A stretch of DNA of 7,132 bases from Bacteroidia bacterium. GTDB taxonomy: Bacteria; Bacteroidota; Bacteroidia; JABEUT01. The position numbers and the translations under genes were made by a program. Positions 1-5,307 of the stretch are shown here, piece by piece. The number at the start of each line of letters is the position of its first letter. Position 1 is the first letter of the stretch. The stretch covers positions 1-7,132 of the forward strand of contig JABEUT010000318.1 in NCBI GenBank assembly GCA_013044305.1, read 5' to 3'. The notes under the pieces were generated by a model, which made no database searches, had not been told where the DNA came from, and was given only the letters and a program-made list of their open reading frames with translations.

Positions 1-36
1 CATATATTGATATTTTATCTTATGTTTTCCCTGACA

Positions 37-90
37 ATAAGAATTTGTGCTTATTAAGAACACAGGTAAAATAAGCAATAATAGATTCTT
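37..90. repeat. Compound inverted repeat, possible leader RNA hairpin
   Basis: TGCTTATT (48-55) and AATAAGCA (70-77) form a perfect 8-bp stem with a 14-nt loop. An outer stem AAGAAT (39-44) / ATTCTT (85-90) encloses it. A competing pair AATAAG (37-42) / CTTATT (50-55) would exclude the main stem. There is no GC-rich stem or immediate T-tract, so a classical terminator is unlikely on either strand. Confidence 0.4.
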
Positions 91-117
91 CACGGTGAGC
101 TAATTTTATGGACTCGC

Positions 118-150
118 CAAAATTACAATATCTTCTATTCCCTTTAACAA
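118..150 (-). promoter_or_regulatory. Possible Bacteroidota-type promoter reading left
   Basis: On the minus strand TAATTTTG (118-125) matches the -7 consensus TAnnTTTG exactly and a TTG (148-150) lies 22 nt upstream, slightly longer than the usual 19-21. Transcription would start near 112 and run out of the window through the 37-90 inverted repeat. The region is AT-rich, so a chance match is possible. Confidence 0.4.
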
Positions 151-243
151 TCGGTAAAATTTTAAATCAATGAATGGGATGGCATCAGAATAAGGTGAGT
201 GTTACAAAATATTCCCGGTAGTCTGCATTCATCATTAATAGGT

Positions 244-257
244 CATGCACTTGCATG
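244..257. repeat. Perfect 14-bp palindrome after the receptor gene
   Basis: CATGCA (244-249) and TGCATG (252-257) are perfect inverted arms around two bases, about 30 bp beyond the receptor stop codon. No T-run follows on the minus strand, so it is not a standard terminator; it may be a protein-binding site or chance. Confidence 0.3.
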
Positions 258-284
258 GAAGCGAGAAAGGTAAATATGGAATCT

Positions 285-2774
285 TCACCTTGAATCAGGT
301 ACATCTCTTTCCATATCCGAAATTTTGTGCCCTCCAATAGGAAAAACCACCTTAAAGCCAATACTTCGCCCCATATTATATATGCCCATGCCCTGCTGCG
401 TAACAGCCACCGGCACCCTGTTATAGGCCAGAAAATAGGCATTGTGGCTCAAATGATCCGAATAAGCCAGATTGGTAAGGTTGGTGCAATTAATATAGAG
501 TGAGCAGATAGTCCTGCCATTATTCCGGTTAACAAAATTAGTTCCTATTCCGGCATTAAACAAGGTATATGCCTCGGATGGCAACTCGGTGTAAAGGGCG
601 CTGTACACATTGTTCTGCGCCCAATACTTTGCAATTCCGAATTCTAAATAGCTATTCGCTATTAGCCGATGAGCATTGGCTTTTTGCAGCTTGAATTTTA
701 CTTCACTTGTAAGGCGCGGGGCCGGAGTAAGCGGCACAAACTGTGTGGAGTCAGTCTGGTTAGGCATAAAAGTATAGATGTAGGTAAAGCCGTTATCTAT
801 TTCAATCCACCTTGTATCGGCAGGGTGGATATTGAAATAGGCTGCAACACCGGTTACGATTGCATTGTTAGAACTATACTGATAAACAGGAAAGCCCTGT
901 TCCGAAGAATCGGTACGGTCGGTGAAGATAAAATGAGAGATATAATTGAAAAATCCATCCGCTTCAAAGCTTATATCCTTTCCGTTGTTGCCGAATATCA
1001 GATCCGATTCGTAGCCCTGTTCCGCTTGCAGGCCGGGGTTTCCAACAACATACGCATTGGCGCCTGCATTTATTGTGTTTGAAGCCAGTTCCTGAATAGA
1101 CGGAGCGCGGTAACTCTTTGCAAAGTTCAGCTTAATGTAATTGTTGTGCGGCAGCTGATAAGATGCGCCCAGGCTCGCAGAAAAACCCTCATACAGGTTA
1201 TTTACTGCCGGGTATTGGGGATATGCGCCTGCGGTACCGGGGGCTACCTCCTGCTGCTGTCGTGTGTAGGCGTTTAGTAACCACACCGCCTGCCCGTCAA
1301 TTTTCCGCACATCATACCTTACCCCGCCGCTTACGGTAAGTTTCTCAAAGTCCTTTTCAAGTATGGCGTAGCCTCCCCCTTCGGCATCATTGTAACCGGG
1401 CAGGTACGGAAACCCGATATATGGCGATGGCGGGTTAATATTATTTACATCATATTCGAACAAACCGTTCAGCCCTGCGATGAGTTTCAAACCCGAAGAC
1501 GCTCCGGTAATCTGGTATTTGAGCGAGTATGGTATATCATGCAGGGTGATGTTGTAAAAAGGTAGGCTGCCTGTGTCTATCTCCTGCCTTTGGCTTTGGG
1601 AGTAACCGAAGTCGGCCTCCAGAATACCCCGACGGAGAATGAACCTGTTCTGCCACCAGAGCATTATATGGTCCAGCACCTGGTCGCCTGCAATGTTCGC
1701 ATCATACGACAGGTAGTTTGCCCGGTTTGGAAACAGCTGCCCGTTCTGCGGATAATCAAACTCAAATTGCCCTGTGGCGCTGTCGCGGTTGCCGTCGGGT
1801 ACCTCCACCTGCCTGTGCAGCACACTGAACGACAGGCGGCTGAAGCCCCATTTGCGGTCAATGCCCAGCATACCCCTAACGGCGTTTTGGTTATAGGCGG
1901 TACCCCACACGTAGCCGTCTTTGGGATTCTGGTAGCAATGGGCATCCTGAATGCTTGCCCTAAGATTCCAAACAAAACCCTTTTCATTCCCTCCTATTTC
2001 CTCCGAATTGCCAATCATTCCGTTGTTGGTCTGGTATTCGGCCAGCACGCTGCCCTGCACGGTTCCATCTTCGGCCACAGGATCGGTTTTAAAGCTTACC
2101 ACCCCCGCAACCGCATAGTTGCCGTATTGGAGCGAGGCCGGACCTCTTATCACTTCCGCATCATAAACCGCGTAGGGGTCTATAAGTATTCCGTGCTCGT
2201 CGCCCCAGGGCAGGTCCTCCTGTATCTCTCCGTCCACCAGCGTAAGCACCCTTAAATAACCCAGCCCGTTGATCATAGGCTTGGATATGCCCGGGCCCTC
2301 GGTTATTTCATTCAGCCCCGGCTGATTGGCAATGGCGTCAATAATGTTGTTTGAAGACTGCTGAAGCAAGGCGTCATGGCTTACCAACGTTACCGGTACG
2401 GGCGAACGCAGCAGGCTGGTGGTATTGCCAAGGGAGGTGATAACCACCTCCGGGGCAAAAGCCGCCAAAACCGGCAATTTGATGTTTAATACCACTACGC
2501 CATGCACCTGAACCTCTTTGCTAATGGTTTTAAAGCCGAGCAGCTTCACCTCTACAGTCTGCAAGCCTTCGGGCAAGGAGCCAATCAGGTACCTGCCTTT
2601 TACATCCGAAACCGTACCCCGGTTAAGCTTCGGAAAGTATATAGAGGCTCCCGCCACAGGCTCTCCGCTTGCCGAGTCGGTAATGGTTCCGCTAAGCGAC
2701 TGGGCTTTTGATTTAACTGACAGCAGCGCGAGCAGGATAATCACCGGCGCTACCGCATTTCTATATATACACAT
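285..2774 (-). CDS. TonB-dependent outer-membrane receptor with N-terminal carboxypeptidase-regulatory-like domain
   Basis: This is a complete 829-residue receptor for active uptake across the outer membrane, powered by TonB-ExbBD; the substrate is unknown. Visible parts: signal peptide about 1-24 (hydrophobic VIILLALLSV, cleavage likely after SKA); a CarboxypepD_reg-like beta-sandwich about 27-100 (SGTITDSASGEPVAGASIYF); a plug domain about 118-231, with GLGYLRVLTLVDG, WGDEHG (190-195) and EVIRGPASLQYG; then a beta-barrel to about 813. The WGDEHG plug motif is, from memory, typical of one Bacteroidota receptor subgroup. A TTG-initiated extension of 26 codons is open upstream, but I chose ATG 2774 because the signal peptide begins there and the extension would run through the predicted promoter (2799-2829). 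The last beta-strand (GFKVVFPI) is followed by 16 extra polar residues. It is divergent from the regulator at 2984, which may control it. The family call is very secure; the ligand (metal, siderophore, haem or other) cannot be read from sequence. Confidence 0.95.
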   Translation of the reverse strand: MCIYRNAVAPVIILLALLSVKSKAQSLSGTITDSASGEPVAGASIYFPKLNRGTVSDVKGRYLIGSLPEGLQTVEVKLLGFKTISKEVQVHGVVVLNIKLPVLAAFAPEVVITSLGNTTSLLRSPVPVTLVSHDALLQQSSNNIIDAIANQPGLNEITEGPGISKPMINGLGYLRVLTLVDGEIQEDLPWGDEHGILIDPYAVYDAEVIRGPASLQYGNYAVAGVVSFKTDPVAEDGTVQGSVLAEYQTNNGMIGNSEEIGGNEKGFVWNLRASIQDAHCYQNPKDGYVWGTAYNQNAVRGMLGIDRKWGFSRLSFSVLHRQVEVPDGNRDSATGQFEFDYPQNGQLFPNRANYLSYDANIAGDQVLDHIMLWWQNRFILRRGILEADFGYSQSQRQEIDTGSLPFYNITLHDIPYSLKYQITGASSGLKLIAGLNGLFEYDVNNINPPSPYIGFPYLPGYNDAEGGGYAILEKDFEKLTVSGGVRYDVRKIDGQAVWLLNAYTRQQQEVAPGTAGAYPQYPAVNNLYEGFSASLGASYQLPHNNYIKLNFAKSYRAPSIQELASNTINAGANAYVVGNPGLQAEQGYESDLIFGNNGKDISFEADGFFNYISHFIFTDRTDSSEQGFPVYQYSSNNAIVTGVAAYFNIHPADTRWIEIDNGFTYIYTFMPNQTDSTQFVPLTPAPRLTSEVKFKLQKANAHRLIANSYLEFGIAKYWAQNNVYSALYTELPSEAYTLFNAGIGTNFVNRNNGRTICSLYINCTNLTNLAYSDHLSHNAYFLAYNRVPVAVTQQGMGIYNMGRSIGFKVVFPIGGHKISDMERDVPDSR

Positions 2775-2798
2775 ATCATTTTGTACAAGATGAGAACG

Positions 2799-2829
2799 CA
2801 AAGCTATTGCGCCCCGGGCGCACGGGCAA
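2799..2829 (-). promoter_or_regulatory. Promoter of the TonB-dependent receptor gene
   Basis: On the minus strand a TTG (2827-2829) is followed after exactly 20 nt by TAGCTTTG (2799-2806), an exact match to the Bacteroidota -33/-7 consensus with standard spacing. The transcript would start near 2793, leaving a leader of about 18 nt before ATG 2774. This placement is a main reason for rejecting the longer upstream start. Confidence 0.7.
2808..2822. promoter_or_regulatory. Palindromic operator candidate inside the receptor promoter spacer
   Basis: TGCGCCC and GGGCGCA form perfect 7-bp arms around one central C, and the 15-bp site fills the spacer between the -33 and -7 boxes. A protein bound here would directly control RNA polymerase access. 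The hexamer GCGCCC recurs at 2898-2903. An overlapping dyad, CGCAA (2797-2801) with TTGCG (2807-2811), covers the -7 box. The adjacent NarL/FixJ-type regulator is the obvious but unproven ligand. Confidence 0.5.
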
Positions 2830-2835
2830 TACACG

Positions 2836-2885
2836 AAACAGGGTAAACCCATACCGCAATCATGTTACGCACCCCTGTTTTGCGG
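2836..2885. repeat. Nested inverted repeats in the divergent intergenic region
   Basis: AAACAGGG (2836-2843) pairs perfectly with CCCTGTTT (2873-2880), and CCGCAA (2854-2859) pairs with TTGCGG (2880-2885). The arms interleave rather than nest fully, so these are more easily read as separated binding half-sites than as one hairpin. They lie upstream of both divergent promoters. Confidence 0.35.
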
Positions 2886-2914
2886 CATTTACCGGCGGCG
2901 CCCGATAATCAAAA

Positions 2915-2930
2915 TACCTAAATGTGGGTA
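2915..2930. promoter_or_regulatory. NarL-like 7-2-7 operator candidate upstream of the regulator gene
   Basis: TACCTAA (2915-2921) and, on the other strand, TACCCAC (2930-2924) are separated by exactly two bases. Each matches six of seven positions of the NarL heptamer TACYYMT, in the inverted 7-2-7 arrangement used by NarL and NarP. The flanks extend the dyad to AATACC-N8-GGTATT (2913-2932). The site ends 3 bp before the candidate -33 TTG of the regulator gene, itself a NarL/FixJ-family member, so autoregulation is plausible. Confidence 0.5.
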
Positions 2931-2934
2931 TTAA

Positions 2935-2959
2935 TTGTCAGTTTTATTGCTTACTTTTG
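2935..2959 (+). promoter_or_regulatory. Promoter of the NarL/FixJ-type regulator gene
   Basis: TACTTTTG (2952-2959) matches the -7 consensus TAnnTTTG exactly and lies 24 nt before ATG 2984, giving a leader of about 18-20 nt. The nearest usable TTG (2935-2937) is only 14 nt upstream, shorter than the usual 19-21, so the -33 element is weak. A poor -33 box next to a dyad site would fit a promoter that needs an activator. Confidence 0.55.
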
Positions 2960-2983
2960 TTCCGTAAAATTTAGCAACTGATT

Positions 2984-3646
2984 ATGGACAAGATTAGCAT
3001 AATATCTGCCGGAAATAATTACCTGTTCAGGCGCGGTTTATCCGCACTGATTAACGACTGTGCTGATTTCATGCTCGTTTCGGAAGCCGAAAACGAAACC
3101 CAGCTGTTTGAACAGCTTCTATTGAATTGTCCGGGCGTGGTCATTCTGGATCTTTCTTCACCATCTTTTAACGCCGAAACCATCACGCAGGTAAAAGTAA
3201 TTGCACCCTCGGCACAGATCCTTGCCTTTAACCTCCCGCAGCCGGGTTATTCCATTTATAAGATGCTCGATTTGGGCATTACCAGCTACCTGATGGTACA
3301 CTGCGACAAAAACGAAATTACCGAGTCTATTTACAAGACAGCCAAGGGAGAGCGTTTTTTATGCGGACAGATAGTGGACAGCCTCATCAATTGCCGCAAA
3401 GCCGACAAGGCAGCCGACTGCCCGGGTTTCGCACTTTGCCATGGCGTGAACCTTAGCGAAAGGGAAATGGAAATAATCAGCCATATTGCGCGGGGCTATT
3501 CAAACCGCGAAATTGCCGAGAACCTGTTTTTGAGCGTTCATACGGTAACCACCCATCGTAAAAACATAATGAGCAAGCTGGGCATAAACAACACCGCAGG
3601 CATTGTTATGTATGCCGTGCGCAAGCAGCTTATTTCGGCTAATTAG
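2984..3646 (+). CDS. NarL/FixJ-family (LuxR-type HTH) regulator with degenerate receiver domain
   Basis: A 220-residue transcription regulator. Residues 1-120 resemble a response-regulator receiver and 157-217 form a LuxR-type helix-turn-helix (NLSEREMEIISHIARGYSNR, then recognition region SVHTVTTHRKNIMSKLGI). The putative phospho-acceptor Asp56 is kept in VVILDLSSP. The acidic pair normally after the first strand is replaced by SAGNN (8-12), the Ser/Thr switch position reads Asn83 (AFNLP), and the usual Lys in GYLLK reads Val105 (SYLMVH). Ordinary phosphorelay control is therefore doubtful. The linker carries Cys127, 137, 146 and 152 followed by His153, and the protein has seven cysteines in all. 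No kinase gene is in view. It starts at ATG 2984, about 20 nt after a good -7 box, and its last 8 nt overlap the convergent wbqC-like gene. Its divergent position makes it a candidate regulator of the TonB receptor and of itself. Confidence 0.9.
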   Translation: MDKISIISAGNNYLFRRGLSALINDCADFMLVSEAENETQLFEQLLLNCPGVVILDLSSPSFNAETITQVKVIAPSAQILAFNLPQPGYSIYKMLDLGITSYLMVHCDKNEITESIYKTAKGERFLCGQIVDSLINCRKADKAADCPGFALCHGVNLSEREMEIISHIARGYSNREIAENLFLSVHTVTTHRKNIMSKLGINNTAGIVMYAVRKQLISAN

Positions 3647-4292
3647 CGCCGCTCTCCTGCGCTTTCAGATATTCTTTGCTGTCCGGTCCTTCGCAAAACA
3701 ACAGGTCTATGATGCTTAGGTTTTCCAGAAACCCGTATTTTTCCTCAAATACCTGATGGTATTTTTTCAGGCTAACCCCTGTTCCGGCGGAAGGCGAGGC
3801 AAGCCGGCGGTGGTCGGTAATTTCCGTATATGATTTCAGATAAGCGGAGGTGAAGGATGTATTCAGTTTTATTCCCATAAGGAGGCAAACCGTGCCGAAT
3901 AACTTTATGTTCCAGTCAACCAGCTTTGCCGGGCGGTAATCGCCCATATACAAATCAACCAGCCCCGCTTCGTACAACTCAAAATAAGGCGAACGCCTGT
4001 AAGCGGCCTCCAGTGAACGCCAATGATTTTTTTGCCACGGGGAGTCGTAACATATCTCTATATCCTTCAGCGCCGTCCTGTCCTGCCTAGCCTCGGCGCG
4101 GGCTGCAGTATTTTTGCGTATGGGAATGATGAGCTTCTGCAAGCCGTTCGATCCATATATATTGCACCTGTTGTACAGAAACTGTTTCTGATAATGTTCC
4201 TGAATATCCCATTGAATTTCCCTGTAGTTTAGTATAAGTGCAAAGTGGCTGACCGGAGGGAGGTATGTTACAGGAAATATTGCGAAAGACAT
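3639..4292 (-). CDS. WbqC-family protein
   Basis: A 217-residue protein recognised as WbqC-like (Pfam WbqC family) by its conserved blocks: YLPPVSHFAL near the N-terminus (10-19), NRCNIYGSNG (41-50) followed by a QKLIIPI strand, the aromatic stretch SPWQKNHWRSLEAAYRRSPY (84-103), and a C-terminal block ending in KYGFLENLSIIDLLFCEGP (185-203). The length is normal for the family and nothing looks broken. Members occur in O-antigen and other surface-glycan loci and are widespread in Bacteroidota, but the reaction is not established, so I give no enzyme name. It has no signal peptide or membrane segment and is probably cytoplasmic. It lies 57 nt downstream of the DedA gene on the same strand with no -7 box seen in the gap, so co-transcription is likely. 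Its stop codon lies inside the 3' end of the convergent regulator gene (8-nt overlap). Confidence 0.88.
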   Translation of the reverse strand: MSFAIFPVTYLPPVSHFALILNYREIQWDIQEHYQKQFLYNRCNIYGSNGLQKLIIPIRKNTAARAEARQDRTALKDIEICYDSPWQKNHWRSLEAAYRRSPYFELYEAGLVDLYMGDYRPAKLVDWNIKLFGTVCLLMGIKLNTSFTSAYLKSYTEITDHRRLASPSAGTGVSLKKYHQVFEEKYGFLENLSIIDLLFCEGPDSKEYLKAQESGAN

Positions 4293-4300
4293 ACGCTATT

Positions 4301-4321
4301 AACTATGAACTATAAACCATG
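4301..4321. repeat. Short degenerate heptamer tandem repeat
   Basis: Three adjacent 7-mers read AACTATG, AACTATA and AACCATG between the dedA-like and wbqC-like genes. No function is apparent; similar AT-rich repeats are, from memory, scattered in Bacteroidota intergenic DNA. Confidence 0.35.
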
Positions 4322-4346
4322 AGAAAAGAAGTTTCCAAACTTTTCT
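4322..4346 (-). terminator. Weak hairpin after the dedA-like gene
   Basis: On the minus strand, 3 nt after the DedA stop codon, AGAAAAG (4346-4340) pairs with CTTTTCT (4328-4322). An alternative stem AAGTTT/AAACTT (4329-4342) is followed by the T-rich CTTTTCT, resembling an intrinsic terminator. The stems are AT-rich and weak, so it may only attenuate read-through into the wbqC-like gene or protect the 3' end of a processed dedA message. Confidence 0.35.
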
Positions 4347-4349
4347 TAT

Positions 4350-5024
4350 TTATCTGTCCCCATTTTTGGAGAATGACTGGTTCTTGCTTGCTATCTTCCC
4401 CTTAATGGCCGCACCGACGGCAGGTATGAGTGAAACAACAATTATGAGTAGTGTTACAAGGGTAAAATGCGCCTGAATGAAAGCGTTGGTGCCTAACAGG
4501 TACCCTGCCCACAGGAAAATGTTTATCCAGAGCAGATTGCCGGCAATACTGAACAGGATAAAGCGGCTGTAGGTCATGGTTCCCACCCCGGCGACAAACG
4601 GGGCGAAGGTTCGTATAATGGGAATGAAACGGGCTATGATGATGGTTTTGCCTCCGTGCTTTTCATAAAAGGCGTGTGTACGTTTAAGGTAGTCCTTCCT
4701 TACAAACCGCAGGTTCATATTGAATACTTTAGGCCCGATGAACTGCCCGATGAAATAGTTGGAGTTGTCGCCTGCAAAGGCAGCCAATACCAACAATCCG
4801 ATAAGAGCGTATATGTTCAGCACACCGAGGCCGCTTGCAATGGTGCCGGCGGCAAACAGCAGCGAGTCGCCAGGCAGTATGGGCGTTACAACCAATCCGG
4901 TTTCGCAAAAGATGATGATAAACAGTATCAGGTAAGTCCACGACTGGTATTGGCCTACCAGCAGCTTTAGGTAGCGGTCGGCATGAAGTATCATGTCCAG
5001 CCAGTGTTTAACAAATTCTATCAT
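4350..5024 (-). CDS. DedA-family inner-membrane protein (VTT/SNARE-associated domain)
   Basis: A 224-residue polytopic membrane protein of the DedA superfamily. Diagnostic blocks are all present: Glu41 followed by VTPILPGDSLLF (46-57, acidic D53), AGDNSNYFIGQFIG (84-97), the amphipathic segment FYEKHGGKTIIIARFIP (119-135) with Arg132, then IIRTFAPFVAG (136-146) with Arg138, and hydrophobic spans around 151-177 and 185-207. The Glu/Asp and Arg pairs are known to be required in characterised DedA proteins. Some bacterial members (UptA of Bacillus subtilis) recycle undecaprenyl phosphate across the cytoplasmic membrane; others affect membrane potential or drug and alkaline resistance, so the exact substrate here is inferred. 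It starts at ATG 5024; no ribosome-binding site is visible and a TACCTTTG box lies only 7 nt upstream, suggesting a near-leaderless mRNA. The wbqC-like gene follows after 57 nt. Confidence 0.93.
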   Translation of the reverse strand: MIEFVKHWLDMILHADRYLKLLVGQYQSWTYLILFIIIFCETGLVVTPILPGDSLLFAAGTIASGLGVLNIYALIGLLVLAAFAGDNSNYFIGQFIGPKVFNMNLRFVRKDYLKRTHAFYEKHGGKTIIIARFIPIIRTFAPFVAGVGTMTYSRFILFSIAGNLLWINIFLWAGYLLGTNAFIQAHFTLVTLLIIVVSLIPAVGAAIKGKIASKNQSFSKNGDR

Positions 5025-5031
5025 AGGCCGC

Positions 5032-5039
5032 CAAAGGTA
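5032..5039 (-). promoter_or_regulatory. -7 box of the dedA-like gene
   Basis: TACCTTTG on the minus strand matches TAnnTTTG exactly and ends 7 nt upstream of the DedA ATG. No TTG is found at the expected -33 distance. If this is the promoter, the transcript starts within a few bases of the start codon. No other exact -7 match was seen on this strand in the following 120 nt. A short dyad AGCAG-N6-CTGCT (5066-5081) lies just upstream. Confidence 0.45.
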
Positions 5040-5109
5040 GTTTATTTCATAAAATGGGTGGAGACAGCAGGGATTTCTGCTATGCCGATTAAAAAAAACC
5101 GTACAGTTG

Positions 5110-5139
5110 TTGTTATTTGAAAAAAAAGTATTAATATTG
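5110..5139 (+). promoter_or_regulatory. Probable rho promoter
   Basis: TTG (5110-5112) is followed after 19 nt by TAATATTG (5132-5139), one mismatch from the TAnnTTTG -7 consensus with ideal spacing. Transcription would start near 5146, giving rho a leader of about 160 nt, much longer than the leaders predicted for the other genes here. Confidence 0.5.
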
Positions 5140-5145
5140 CAGTGC

Positions 5146-5307
5146 GTTTCTCACGCCTATTCTTTTCCAACCAACATTATTACAGTCCAATTTCATCCCT
5201 TGTTTTTTCATTTCAGCCATACCTAATTCCCCTATACCTTCCCCTTGCGGAGGCGCCGGATACAGCAATCTATACCCACATTTCCCCAATTTTATTTAAT
5301 TATCACG
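5146..5307 (+). promoter_or_regulatory. C-rich, G-poor rho leader, candidate rut site for autoregulation
   Basis: From 5161 to 5307 I count 46 C and 13 G; from 5161 to 5244 there are only 3 G. This is the C>G unstructured composition, with many pyrimidine-C dimers, that Rho loads on. A compact G-rich patch with the palindrome GGCGCC (5252-5257) interrupts it. E. coli rho is autoregulated by Rho-dependent termination in its leader, and the same logic is inferred here. A 21-codon in-frame extension from TTG 5245 is open but not Rho-like. Confidence 0.45.

Larger units (their letters stand above)
1..284. other. AT-rich non-coding region left of the receptor gene
   Basis: No convincing gene was found. 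The region holds a possible leftward promoter (118-150), a compound AT-rich inverted repeat (37-90) and a short perfect palindrome (244-257). No clear Rho-independent terminator follows the receptor stop codon. A 39-codon minus-strand frame (185-304) overlaps the receptor's 3' end and is not supported by anything else. On the minus strand the very first three bases form an ATG, so the window may begin at the start codon of a leftward gene. Confidence 0.6.

Noticed and set aside
185..304. 39-codon minus-strand frame (start MYLIQGEDSIF) overlapping the receptor 3' end by 20 nt
   Set aside because: No recognisable domain and weak context. Translational coupling is conceivable because of the overlap, but nothing else supports it.
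669..1082. 137-codon plus-strand open frame opposite the receptor barrel
   Set aside because: Antisense to conserved coding sequence, no family resemblance and no -7 box.
1590..2255. 221-codon plus-strand open frame opposite the receptor gene
   Set aside because: It lies entirely antisense to a well-conserved receptor barrel and plug, has no recognisable domain and no promoter in front of it; it is a shadow of the GC-richer receptor coding frame.
2775..2852. 26-codon TTG-initiated extension of the receptor
   Set aside because: It would place charged and cysteine-rich residues before the signal peptide and overlaps the predicted -33/-7 promoter.
4301..4321. Heptamer tandem repeat considered as a CRISPR-like or phase-variation tract
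   Set aside because: Only three degenerate 7-bp units, no spacers, and not placed to alter a reading frame.
5245..5307. 21-codon TTG-initiated extension of Rho (MRRRRIQQ...)
   Set aside because: The extension is unlike any Rho N-terminus, uses a rare start codon and lies in the C-rich leader; MYNISELND at 5308 fits the family start.
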